Assembly: GCA_040881995.1 (NCBI GenBank)
Contig: JBBECD010000258.1
Coordinates: 1 to 52,671, forward strand
Direction of reading: 5' to 3'
From: JAQCEJ01 sp040881995
GTDB taxonomy: Bacteria; Planctomycetota; Planctomycetia; Planctomycetales; Planctomycetaceae
Length of the DNA stretch: 52,671 bases
A model generated the notes under the pieces. The model saw nothing but the letters and a program-made list of their open reading frames with translations, had not been told where the DNA came from and did not search any database. Below, piece by piece: positions 16,704 through 25,801 of the stretch (position 1 is its first letter; every line of letters begins with the position of its first letter). The position numbers and the translations under genes are program-made.

Positions 16704-16998
16704 GGTTAAATACCTCTTATTAAAAGTCGAATTTCGGTTCCCCGCGCACGATCGCCTCTTGAGGACGAACATATCCATTCTCGCCGATGATTGTAACCAC
16801 ATCGCAACGGCAAAAGCAACTTGCCGCGATTCGCTCGGCTGACCCGTCTGTTCAGATCGTTCGGTGACGAAAACTTTCGATTCGCGGCTGTGCAGTCGGG
16901 AATTGAAATTGAAATCGACGTTCGAATCGACGAGAATAGATTTGTTGAACGATCTGCACAAAATCCCTCCTGTAGCCCCACCTTATAGTCAGGCCTTC

Positions 16999-19900
16999 AT
17001 GACCGTTCACGAAAAACAGCCACTGGTGAATGTTGTTCCGCGAGTCGGGCCGCGATGTTTCTCTACGGTGATGTTCGTCCTCTGCTGCGGGGTGTTCGGC
17101 ACCCAGGCGTTCGTCAGCAAAAATGTTAATTTTGCCGATGCCGCAGAAGAAAACGACGCCGCCCTGTATCTGCAGCACATCAAACCGGTGCTCAAGGAAC
17201 GCTGCTTCTCGTGTCACGGGCCGCTCAAACAGGAAGCCAGCCTGCGGCTCGATACCGTTGGACTGATGCAGCGCGGCGGCGACAGCGGAGCCGTTGTGGC
17301 GGCGGGTGACGTCGCCGCGAGTTTGATTCTGCAGCGAGTCAGCGATCCCGACGAATCGTCGCGCATGCCGCCGGAAGGCAAACCGCTGACCGCCGAAGAG
17401 ATTGAATTCATCCGACACTGGATCGCCGCCGGAGCGGCGGCCCCGGCAGAGGAAGAACCCGAACCCGACCCGCGCGAGCACTGGTCGTTTCAACCGCCGC
17501 AGCGTCCGGAATTGCCGACCCTCAAGAATAGGGAATGGGCGCGAAACCCGATCGACTTGTTCATCGCCGCCGAGCACGAACGGCAGGGACTGAGGCCTGC
17601 TCCCGCCGCCGATCCGGCGGCGCTGATGCGCCGCGTCTCCGTCGACCTGATCGGCATGCCTCCCACGCGCGAAGAACTGCAAACGTTTCTCTCCCAGTAC
17701 GAACAATCCGGCGACAAGGCGTACGAACAACTCGTCGAACGTCTGCTCGAAAGCCCACAGTATGGTGAACGCTGGGGACGGCATTGGATGGACGTCTGGC
17801 GTTACAGCGACTGGTACGGCCGGCGTTCGGTCAACGACGTCCGCAACAGCGCGCCGCACGTCTGGCGCTGGCGCGACTGGATCATCCGCTCGCTGAACGA
17901 CGATCGCAGTTACGGCGAGATGGTCACGCTGATGCTTGCCGCCGATGAAATCGCTCCTGGCGACGATTCCGAAGTGGTGGCGACGGGATTCATCGTGCGG
18001 AACTGGTATTCGCTGAATTATGACACGTGGATGCGCGATCTGGTGGAACACTCGGGCAAGGCGTTTCTCGGCGTCCGTTTGAACTGCTGCTTGTGTCACG
18101 ATCACAAGTACGATCCGATTTCGCAGGAAGATCATTTTGCGTTCCGCGCGTTTTTCGAACCGCTGGAATACCGCCACGATCGGGTTCCCGGCGGGGCGGC
18201 TTTGCCGAAGTATCTGCGTTACATGCCCGGTTCCGGGGCCGCGTTGTCGCCGACTCCCGCGGGATTGTCGCGCATCTACGAAGAGCGGCTTGAGGCGGAG
18301 ACATTCATGTATCGCGGCGGCGATGCCCGTGACGTGATTGAAGGGAAACCGCCGATCGAGCCGGGAGTCCCCGGCGCGTTCCGCGGCGAACTCAGCGCGA
18401 TCGAAGCGGTGGCGATTCCGCCGCAGTCGTATTATCCAGGCCTGAAATCGTTCGTCCGCGAGCAGGAAACCGCCGCCGCCGAACAAACTCTCGCGACGGC
18501 GGAAGCGGAACTGGCGACGATTCAACCCGCGCATGACGCGAACATGCCGGCCTTGCAGCAAGCCGTCACCGTTGCCGCGGCGAAACTCGCTGAGGCCGAA
18601 AAAGCTCCCGCGACGGAAGAGCAACCGAAACCGCAAATCGCCGGCGTCGAGACGAATCTGCTGGGACATTGGCGGTTCGAAGGGGCAGGGGACGAACAGT
18701 TTTTGTCCGATGAGAGCGGCCGAAATCACGTGTTGAAACGGGTGACGGGGACCGATCCGCCGGTTTCACCCTATCCATTGCCGCTCACCGACGCCGGAAT
18801 GGGAGCGTTCTTTTCGGCTTCACCGCTCGCGGCGACGGCCAATCGCCAGGCGGCGCAGTTTCACCAGTATCAGAATTTTTCGTTTGTTGCCGCCGATCCG
18901 CATGACGATTTCGGAGGCAATCAATTCACGTTCGAAACGCTGCTGCACGTCGCCGCCTCGTCGCCGCAGATGAACCGCACGCTCGCGGAGCACCCCGGCC
19001 GCTGGGTTTTCCTGCATCGCGGCCTCGACGACAAATCGAGCGAACTCCGGTTGCTCTATGACAACGCCGCCGGAGAAACGCGCGAGTTCGTCACCGGCGG
19101 CGAGCAACCGCTGCTGGTCGCGACCGGCCTCGACTATTACATCGCTCTCGTGTTCGATGAGACGCAGGTGACGCTTTACGTTCGCGATCTGTCGACGGCG
19201 GGCGAACTGCAGTCGCGCGTGCAGGAACGAAAAGCCGGCGATGCCGATTTCACGGTTCTCGCGGCACCGCAGGCGGACGCACCGTTCCGCATCGGGAATT
19301 CGGACGGGACGGGACGGCACGTCGGCTTGTTGGACGAAGTCCGCTTCTGGAATCGACCGCTGACCGCCGAAGAAATTGGCGGACTCTCCGCTCCCTCGAA
19401 TCAACGCCCGGAAATACTCGCCGCCCGACAAGCCCTTGCCGCGACGACGCTGGCACGCGATGCCCAAGCGGCAAAACTCGTCGCCGCCAACGCCAAGTTG
19501 GCGAACGCACACGCACAACGCCAATCGATCGCCGCCCGCGCCGCGGCGGACGACGTCCGCTTCCTGAGTGCTCCCGGTGACGCATCCGAATTCTCCCAAC
19601 AGGCGTTTCGTGCAGAAAAAGAGGCCGCGCTGGCATTGGCTCAATTCAACCTGGCACATGCCCAAAGCGACTGGTTGATGCAGAAAATCAACCTGGCTGC
19701 CGACGCCAAAGCACAAGAGGCCGTCACCAAATCCGAAAAAGCCGTGCAGGCCGCACAGGTGGCCATGGACGCAGCAACAGCCGAGGCGAATCAGGACGGG
19801 GAAACTTACACGCCGTTCAGCCCGGAGTACCCGAAGAGTTCAACCGGCCGCCGCACGGCGTTGGCGAAGTGGATTGCCGATGCAGCTCATCCGCGCACCA

Positions 19901-20769
19901 GCCGGATCGCCGTCAATCACATCTGGCTGCGGCATTTCGGCCGAGCCCTGGCCGAGCCGGTGTACGATATCGGTCCCAGCGGAAAAACGCCGACGCACCC
20001 CGCGCTCATCGACTGGCTGGCCGTCGAATTCACCGATCACAACTGGAGCATGAAACATTTGCATCGGCTAATTGTCACCAGTAGCACGTATCGTCTGGCA
20101 TCGTCGGCGTTGAGCAACGACCCGGTGCTCAAAGCCGAAATTCAACAGAATCAATCCCTCGACAAAGACAACGCCTTCTATTGGATCGCCGATACGAAAC
20201 GTCTCGAATCCGAAGTCGTCCGAGACAGTCTTCTCTATCTGGCCGGCGAACTCGACACCACGATGGGTGGCCCCGAGCTCGACAACGTGAACGACGTCGC
20301 CATTCGCCGCCGGTCGTTGTATTTCACCGTTCATCCGGAAGACGGCGGAGCGATGCCGTTCTTGAGTCTGTTCGATCCTCCCGATCCTCAGGATTGTTAT
20401 CGCCGGTCTGAAACGCTGATTCCGCAGCAGGCATTGGGGATGGTCAACGGCGAATTGACGCAACAATGCAGCCGGCGTCTGACCGCACGATTGCAGACAT
20501 CATTAAAGAGCGAAAAAAAAATGGCCGACGATGATTTTATCGCGGCGGCGTTTCTACATCTTCTCAGCCGTTTACCGAGCGATCGCGAACGTGAACTCTG
20601 CCGCGATTTTCTCGCGCAGCAAGCCGCCGGCGTGATCGCCGCGCAGACCGCCGGCCAGTTGCCCGCCGTGAATGCAGAGCAGGGGCCGTCGTCCGATCCC
20701 GCAGTGCGGGCGAAGGAAAGCCTGATTCGCACGTTGTTCAATCATCACGAGTTTATTACGATTCAATAA
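16999..20769 (+). CDS. PSCyt1/DUF1549/LamG/DUF1553 heme protein
   Basis: A 1256-residue exported protein related to the one at 4460-7585 but longer. A signal segment (about 18-48) precedes PSCyt1 with CFSCH (69-73). DUF1549 spans about 160-400 and has a second motif CCLCHDHKYDP. A LamG/concanavalin-like domain inserted at about 552-794 begins NLLGHWRFEG and ends LLDEVRFWNRPL. An Ala/Gln-rich coiled coil runs from about 805 to 930, then DUF1553 from about 947 to the end. The start at 16999 is chosen for the signal peptide; the frame is open to 16864. The LamG domain suggests carbohydrate binding. The DUF1501 partner follows at 20990. The reaction is unknown. Confidence 0.9.
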   Translation: MTVHEKQPLVNVVPRVGPRCFSTVMFVLCCGVFGTQAFVSKNVNFADAAEENDAALYLQHIKPVLKERCFSCHGPLKQEASLRLDTVGLMQRGGDSGAVVAAGDVAASLILQRVSDPDESSRMPPEGKPLTAEEIEFIRHWIAAGAAAPAEEEPEPDPREHWSFQPPQRPELPTLKNREWARNPIDLFIAAEHERQGLRPAPAADPAALMRRVSVDLIGMPPTREELQTFLSQYEQSGDKAYEQLVERLLESPQYGERWGRHWMDVWRYSDWYGRRSVNDVRNSAPHVWRWRDWIIRSLNDDRSYGEMVTLMLAADEIAPGDDSEVVATGFIVRNWYSLNYDTWMRDLVEHSGKAFLGVRLNCCLCHDHKYDPISQEDHFAFRAFFEPLEYRHDRVPGGAALPKYLRYMPGSGAALSPTPAGLSRIYEERLEAETFMYRGGDARDVIEGKPPIEPGVPGAFRGELSAIEAVAIPPQSYYPGLKSFVREQETAAAEQTLATAEAELATIQPAHDANMPALQQAVTVAAAKLAEAEKAPATEEQPKPQIAGVETNLLGHWRFEGAGDEQFLSDESGRNHVLKRVTGTDPPVSPYPLPLTDAGMGAFFSASPLAATANRQAAQFHQYQNFSFVAADPHDDFGGNQFTFETLLHVAASSPQMNRTLAEHPGRWVFLHRGLDDKSSELRLLYDNAAGETREFVTGGEQPLLVATGLDYYIALVFDETQVTLYVRDLSTAGELQSRVQERKAGDADFTVLAAPQADAPFRIGNSDGTGRHVGLLDEVRFWNRPLTAEEIGGLSAPSNQRPEILAARQALAATTLARDAQAAKLVAANAKLANAHAQRQSIAARAAADDVRFLSAPGDASEFSQQAFRAEKEAALALAQFNLAHAQSDWLMQKINLAADAKAQEAVTKSEKAVQAAQVAMDAATAEANQDGETYTPFSPEYPKSSTGRRTALAKWIADAAHPRTSRIAVNHIWLRHFGRALAEPVYDIGPSGKTPTHPALIDWLAVEFTDHNWSMKHLHRLIVTSSTYRLASSALSNDPVLKAEIQQNQSLDKDNAFYWIADTKRLESEVVRDSLLYLAGELDTTMGGPELDNVNDVAIRRRSLYFTVHPEDGGAMPFLSLFDPPDPQDCYRRSETLIPQQALGMVNGELTQQCSRRLTARLQTSLKSEKKMADDDFIAAAFLHLLSRLPSDRERELCRDFLAQQAAGVIAAQTAGQLPAVNAEQGPSSDPAVRAKESLIRTLFNHHEFITIQ

Positions 20770-20787
20770 AGCGATATTGGTTCTAGT

Positions 20788-20971
20788 CCTTCTCCCTCCG
20801 GGAGAAGGTGGCCGCAGGCCGGATGAGGGGGCCTTTAAGAGAAGGATGAAGGCGGAAGGATGAATCTGAAAAAATGCGATCGTGGTTCCCTCTGACTCGT
20901 CCTTCATCCCTCATAATTCATCCTTCGATTGAAAGCCACCCTCATCCCGGTCCTCTCCGGAGGGAGAGGGA
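20788..20971. repeat. Composite of repeat families C and D
   Basis: A family C palindrome (20788-20830) is followed by GAAGGATGAA-type strings in both orientations (20839-20934) and a second family C copy (20938-20971). The composite fills the 220-base gap between the PSCyt1 and DUF1501 genes. Its purine-rich end lies just upstream of the AGAGG Shine-Dalgarno of the DUF1501 gene. Confidence 0.7.
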
Positions 20972-20989
20972 GATAAAGAGGACGATTCC

Positions 20990-22489
20990 ATGAGACAACT
21001 TCGACGCCGACAACCCGACGCGCCGGCCTGTTCCTGCCCCACGCATTCCCGCCGTACGTTTCTCAGCGACATGGGGATGGGTTTCACCGGTTTGGCGCTC
21101 GGCAGCATGTTGGCGCAGGACGGCGTCACCCGCGCCCAAGATCACGCCTGGTCCGCCCCCACGGGTCAGCCGATGCATCAGCCGCGGGCGAAAAGCGTCA
21201 TCTGGGTGTTTCTCTCGGGAGGTTACAGCCATCTCGAAACGTTCGACCCCAAGCCGTCGCTTAACAAATACGCGGGCAAGACGTTTGACGATACGCCGTA
21301 TAAGAATCCGTTCGATTCACCGCTGCACGAGATGCGGTCGCGTTCGGTCATCGAGATGACGCGCGAGCGGTATTCGAAAATTTTCCCGATGCAGATCGGT
21401 TTCAAAAAGCGCGGCGAAAGCGGCATCGAGATGACCGACTGGTGGCCGCATCTCGCGAAATGCGTCGACGACATTTCGTTCGTCCGCAACATGTGGACGT
21501 CGGACAACGACCACGCCGCCGAGAATCAGATTCATCACGGACGCCACAAACTCGACGAACGCCAGCCGAGCGTCGGGGCCTGGATGTCGTACGGACTGGG
21601 AACGCTCAACGAGAATCTCCCCAAATTCGTGGTGCTCGGCGGACCGACCCGGCCCGACACGCGGGAATCGATCGAGGCCTTTTATCTCGGCCCGCAATAC
21701 GCCGGCGTGCCGCTCGCGCTCGATCCGAAAAACCCGCTGCCGTACGGCCGCCGCAACGAACAACTGCTCGCCGAGGAACAGCGCCGCGAGTTCGAACTTT
21801 TGAATCAACTCAATCAACTGTCGAACGTGACCTATCCCGAAGACCCGACGATCCTCGCGCGAATTCGCTCGTACGAACTGGCGTACCGCATGCAGACCGC
21901 CGTCCCCGAGGCGGTCGATTTCTCCGGAGAAACGCAGGCGACGCAGCAGATGTACGGCATCGATCAGGCGAAGACCAAAGTCGCGGGGGAACGCTGCCTC
22001 GCGGCCCGACGGCTCGTCGAGCGCGGCGTGCGCTTCGTGCAGGTCTATCCGTCCCCTTACGGCGTGTGGGACTCGCATCGCGATCTGAAAAATCTGCACG
22101 CGGCCCGCTGTGCCGAAGTCGACCAATCGGTCGCGGCATTGCTGATGGACCTCAAGCAGCGCGGACTGTGGGACGACGTCACCGTCGTGTTCTGCACCGA
22201 ATTCGGCCGCACGCCCGCGGTGGAAGAGCGATCGGGCGGTACCGACGGCCGCGATCACCACCCGCACGGTTTCACCTGCTGGTTCGCCGGCGCGGGGATC
22301 AAGCGGGGCTTCGTGCACGGCGAGACCGACGAACTCGGTTATCACGCCGTCGAGCCGGGCCATTACATCACCGACTTGCACGCCACCGTGCTGCATCTGA
22401 TGGGACTCGACGGCCGCCGCCTGGAAGTCCCCGGCCGCAAACGCCTCGACCTCGACCACGGCCAGGTCATTCACGATATCTTGACGTGA
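20990..22489 (+). CDS. DUF1501 family protein, Tat-exported
   Basis: A 499-residue DUF1501 protein, paralogous to the one at 7784-9265. The N-terminus has a Tat signal (SRRTFLSDMGMGFTGLALGS) preceded by a Cys-containing stretch (ACSCPTH). Family stretches include WVFLSGGYSHLETFDPKPSL, CTEFGRTPAVEERSGG and DGRDHHPHGFTCWFAGAGIK. AAAGAGG precedes the ATG at suitable spacing. It follows the LamG-containing PSCyt1/PSD1 protein and probably forms an operon with it. Function in the periplasm is unknown; the fold is alkaline-phosphatase-like. Confidence 0.9.
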   Translation: MRQLRRRQPDAPACSCPTHSRRTFLSDMGMGFTGLALGSMLAQDGVTRAQDHAWSAPTGQPMHQPRAKSVIWVFLSGGYSHLETFDPKPSLNKYAGKTFDDTPYKNPFDSPLHEMRSRSVIEMTRERYSKIFPMQIGFKKRGESGIEMTDWWPHLAKCVDDISFVRNMWTSDNDHAAENQIHHGRHKLDERQPSVGAWMSYGLGTLNENLPKFVVLGGPTRPDTRESIEAFYLGPQYAGVPLALDPKNPLPYGRRNEQLLAEEQRREFELLNQLNQLSNVTYPEDPTILARIRSYELAYRMQTAVPEAVDFSGETQATQQMYGIDQAKTKVAGERCLAARRLVERGVRFVQVYPSPYGVWDSHRDLKNLHAARCAEVDQSVAALLMDLKQRGLWDDVTVVFCTEFGRTPAVEERSGGTDGRDHHPHGFTCWFAGAGIKRGFVHGETDELGYHAVEPGHYITDLHATVLHLMGLDGRRLEVPGRKRLDLDHGQVIHDILT

Positions 22490-22514
22490 GCGTTCGGGTT
22501 TTTCCTCATTGTTT

Positions 22515-22605
22515 CTCGTTCCCATGCTCCGCTTGGGAACGCAAGTCTTCGAAGCTCCCGCTTCGCCTTTTAGCCCCCGGTCAATGACTCGCCGGGGGCT
22601 AAAAG
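22515..22605. repeat. Family B repeat plus 14-bp perfect hairpin
   Basis: A family B copy (22515-22567) abuts CTTTTAGCCCCCGG (22567-22580) and its exact reverse complement (22592-22605) around an 11-base loop. The hairpin lies just after the DUF1501 gene and could stop transcription in either direction. Confidence 0.75.
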
Positions 22606-22738
22606 AATCGACTGATACGGTCATCGGTTGAATATCACACCGCATTCGACCACAATTATAGTTACTAGTCGGCGTAATCCGCTGCGCCGAATATCCCGCT
22701 TGATCGACAACGATGTGTCTCAACGAAAGACGACCTTT

Positions 22739-24421
22739 ATGTCACGCCATAACATTCGCAAATCGCTTTGGTGTCGCTATATCATTGCGCTCGCGGCAAT
22801 CTCTGCGGCGCCAGCGTCGCCCGTTTCGGCCGATGAACCTAAGCTGATCGGCCATTGGAAACTGCAAGAATCGGCGGCCGACGGTTCGGGGAACGGGCTC
22901 ACCGGCAAAGCGGCCGGTGTGAAATTCGTCGCCGACGGTCCGACTGTGAAGTTGTCCAAATCGGCCGAGTTCAACGGCAGGGACGGCGTTATCGAGATCA
23001 AGTCCTCCGATAAACTCGACCTCGGCCGCGACCCGTTTTCGGTCTCGATGTGGGTGCACACCGACGAAGAACTCGACGACGTGCTCGGCGATTTGATCAG
23101 CCGGTACGACGCCGATGCGCGAAAAGGGTTCTCGCTGACGCTGATGCACAACGTCGGCCAGACGACCAGTCCCGCGAATTATCGGCAACTGCAATTCGGC
23201 ATCGACGACGGACACCTGGACGAAGAATGGACCGATCACGGAAAACTCGGCAATGCCGTGCTTATCTTTTCGCTGCTCGTTCACGACGGCGAGTTGTACG
23301 CCAGCACCTGCGAAGCCGACGAAACCGGACGCGGGCATATCTTCCGCTATGCGGGGGGCGACGAATGGACCGATATCGGCAGCCCCGATGCCAGCAATTC
23401 AATAACCTGTCTCGCCGGCTATAACGGAGAAATCTACGCCGCCGCGTCGAAGTATCGTCTGGGGGGATCGGCGTTGTCCGAATCCGAAAACCCCAACCTC
23501 GGCGGCACGATTTACAAGTACCGGGCCGATAACGACTGGGAAGTCGTCGGGCAAATCCCCGACGTCGAATGTTTCGCCGGAATGGCCGTCTACAAAGGAA
23601 AACTCTACGCCTCGTCGATGTACAAGCCCGCCGGTTTGTATCGTTACGATGGCGACACGACGTGGACGTCGGTCGGCGTTCCCGAGGAAAAACGAATCGA
23701 CGCCCTCGCCGTCTGGAACGGCGAGATCTGGGCCACGAGTTACGATCAGGGCGCCGTCTTTCGTTACGACGGCGAACGCTGGATCAACACCGGCGTCCTC
23801 GGCGAAAGCACGCAGACGTATGCGTTCGCCGTGTATCAGGGAAATTTGTACTGCGGTTGTTGGCGCGGCGGTGACGTCTATCGCTACGACGGCGATGGCA
23901 ACTGGGTCGACGTCGGGCAACTCGGCGAAGAACTCGAAGTGATGGGAATGGCCCTCTACAATGGAAAAATGTACGCGGGGACATTGCCGCTCGCTCAGGT
24001 TTATCGATTCGACAAGCCCGAACAATGGACGCTGACCGGACGGATCGATTTGACCCCCGATGTGAAATATCGCCGCGCCTGGACAATGGCCGTTTATGAC
24101 GGACGGCTGTTCGCGGGAACGCTTCCCTCAGGAAAAATCTGGTCGATCGAAGCGGGCCGCGTCGCGTCGGCCGATCGCCGGTTCCCCGCCAACTGGCACC
24201 ACGTCGCGGCGGTGAAGGGGAGCGATACGCTGATGTTGTACGTTGACGGCGAGCAGATCGCCGAGTCTTCGGAGTTTTCAGCCGGCGACTTCGAACTCAA
24301 TCCCGACGTGCCGCTAAACATCGGCTTCGGCCCGCACGATTATTTCAACGGACGCATAGCCGACGTCCGATTGTATCGCGGCGAATTGTCGAGCGACGAC
24401 GTGGCCAAGTTGGCAAAGTAG
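22739..24421 (+). CDS. Secreted LamG protein with a nested propeller domain
   Basis: A 560-residue exported protein. After the signal peptide (about 1-31) the first half of a LamG/concanavalin-like jelly roll (33-165) begins LIGHWKLQESAADGSGNGL. Then come six or so Kelch-like repeats (about 168-470) with motifs such as YNGKMYAGTLPLAQVYRFD and YDGERWINTG. The LamG fold then resumes and ends (479-558): NWHHVAAVKG and GRIADVRLYRGELSSDDV. A β-propeller is thus inserted in a lectin-like fold. Glycan or surface binding is likely but not shown. The start is set by the signal peptide; the frame is open to 22628. The gene is downstream of the DUF1501 gene with a repeat hairpin between. Confidence 0.85.
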   Translation: MSRHNIRKSLWCRYIIALAAISAAPASPVSADEPKLIGHWKLQESAADGSGNGLTGKAAGVKFVADGPTVKLSKSAEFNGRDGVIEIKSSDKLDLGRDPFSVSMWVHTDEELDDVLGDLISRYDADARKGFSLTLMHNVGQTTSPANYRQLQFGIDDGHLDEEWTDHGKLGNAVLIFSLLVHDGELYASTCEADETGRGHIFRYAGGDEWTDIGSPDASNSITCLAGYNGEIYAAASKYRLGGSALSESENPNLGGTIYKYRADNDWEVVGQIPDVECFAGMAVYKGKLYASSMYKPAGLYRYDGDTTWTSVGVPEEKRIDALAVWNGEIWATSYDQGAVFRYDGERWINTGVLGESTQTYAFAVYQGNLYCGCWRGGDVYRYDGDGNWVDVGQLGEELEVMGMALYNGKMYAGTLPLAQVYRFDKPEQWTLTGRIDLTPDVKYRRAWTMAVYDGRLFAGTLPSGKIWSIEAGRVASADRRFPANWHHVAAVKGSDTLMLYVDGEQIAESSEFSAGDFELNPDVPLNIGFGPHDYFNGRIADVRLYRGELSSDDVAKLAK

Positions 24422-24445
24422 CCAGTCTTTTCTCCCTCTCCCTCC

Positions 24446-25204
24446 TCAGTTCTCGGCGATCGGTTCCAATTCCTGAACGGCCGGTTGCTTCATCGGCGGC
24501 GAACAGTAGGGGCAGGTGAGGTTATAGATGATCTTCCCGCAGCGGCTGCATTCGTGGGCGCCGAAGTAGATGCGGGTCGGCGTGGAAATTCGCTGGTACG
24601 AGACGTACACGAAGGCCAGCACCACGAAGACCGAGAGAATCCAGCCGGCGGTGCTGAAATCGTAGTTCAAAATCGTGAAAATCGTGGCTCCGCAGCAGAG
24701 TACGTAGATCGCGACGTCGCGCCATTTCTTTTGCGTGTCTTCCGCCTTGCGGGCGGCGGCCTCGGCCTCCATCGAGAATTCTTCGCGCAACAGTTCGCGC
24801 TTTTCGTCGCCCACAATGACGGCGACGTCCGAGCCGACGGCGATCAAGAGCCGCTGCACGCTGTCGAAGATGCGATAGGTGTCGTCGAAGTTGAACATTT
24901 CCTGGTGCGCCCAGCGATTGCGAAAATCGCGGAGTTCGCTCACCAGGCTGCGTTCGGGCTGATTGAGCTGATGCCGAAACACGCGGTTCCACTGATCCCA
25001 CATAATGGTCAGCAGAGAATGGGCGTCGCGGCGGATGAACTCTTCGGTATGAACGAGCTGTCCGCGATCTTCGCGAAAACTTTCGCGGGCCGCGGCCGCC
25101 CAGTTTTCGCCGAAAATCTTCGTGAATTCTCGCTCGATATACGGCGCAATTCCGAGTGCCAATAAATCGAGCGCTCGCGTTACCCGATCGCGTTCTCCTC
25201 GCAC
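24446..25204 (-). CDS. Swt1-type HEPN protein with membrane anchor and zinc ribbon
   Basis: A 252-residue protein. Residues 1-125 resemble the Swt1 family of HEPN domains: the opening DRVTRALDLLALGIAPYIER is typical, and the HEPN RNase motif R-N-x3-H is present as RNRWAH (R95, N96, H100). Two transmembrane segments follow (about 163-180 and 185-203), then a C-terminal four-cysteine zinc ribbon (C219, C222, C231, C234). HEPN domains with this motif are often metal-independent RNases in toxin, abortive-infection or RNA-processing systems; activity here is inferred. The start is GTG with AAAGG upstream. The gene stands alone, converging with the LamG/propeller gene. No antitoxin-like gene is adjacent. 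Confidence 0.75.
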   Translation of the reverse strand: MRGERDRVTRALDLLALGIAPYIEREFTKIFGENWAAAARESFREDRGQLVHTEEFIRRDAHSLLTIMWDQWNRVFRHQLNQPERSLVSELRDFRNRWAHQEMFNFDDTYRIFDSVQRLLIAVGSDVAVIVGDEKRELLREEFSMEAEAAARKAEDTQKKWRDVAIYVLCCGATIFTILNYDFSTAGWILSVFVVLAFVYVSYQRISTPTRIYFGAHECSRCGKIIYNLTCPYCSPPMKQPAVQELEPIAEN

Positions 25205-25801
25205 GACAGCCTTTCACCAGCAGATGACGATCCCGTTAGTCCCGGCCCCCATTCACAATTCTACCGCACAAAACGACCCTTTCCTAGAACATTCCTAAAT
25301 CAATAGATGCAAAGGGGTTGCGGCGCAATCAGTGAGATTTTCGCCATTTTGATCATAGTTATTGAGTCTCACATTAATAATGTCACAACTCTCGGATTGA
25401 CGAACGGGTGCTTGTCTTCCGGCCCAAAGGGCCAGCAGTTCACCCAGCCAGGGGCGAAGCCCCTGGGGATGTCGGATGATAAAATCTTATCGGCCCAACG
25501 GGCCAACAATTCGAAATCGTGCGGTGTTGAATGGCCGGCCCTTCAGGCCTACAAAAATACAATCGGAGATTCCCAGGCCCTGCGGATCTGGCTGGGAGAA
25601 TGGCCGCCCCTTTGGGGCTGTGGATCATTCCCGATCCGGAGTTGATCTGCCCCGAGGGGACTGAGGAACGCAGAGATGAAAATACCTCGGCCGATTTCCG
25701 GCAGACGACTAACGTGTTTATCTGTTGAGAAAGGACACACTGGCGGACAAGCCGCCCGTGCCACCCATTTTTCAACGGTCCGCTCCGCGGAAGACACCGC
25801 G
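25205..25801. other. Gene-free gap with GC palindromes
   Basis: No supported gene is present. The first 200 bases (25205-25410) are relatively AT-rich and unremarkable. Downstream is a cluster of short GC palindromes (see 25421-25620). A fragment resembling the CACTGGCGG...CCGCCAGTG family is near 25736-25770. Short open frames in the gap run across the palindromes in several frames and are not believed. Confidence 0.6.
25421..25620. repeat. Cluster of GC-rich palindromes
   Basis: Five or more short palindromes are strung together: GGCCCAAAGGGCC (25421-25433), CCAGGGGCGAAGCCCCTGG (25448-25466), GGCCCAACGGGCC (25492-25504), GGCC/GGCCT around 25533-25550, and GCCCCTTTGGGGC near 25603-25618. 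The cluster looks like a structured interspersed element rather than coding DNA. No transposase or terminal repeat was found. Confidence 0.6.
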
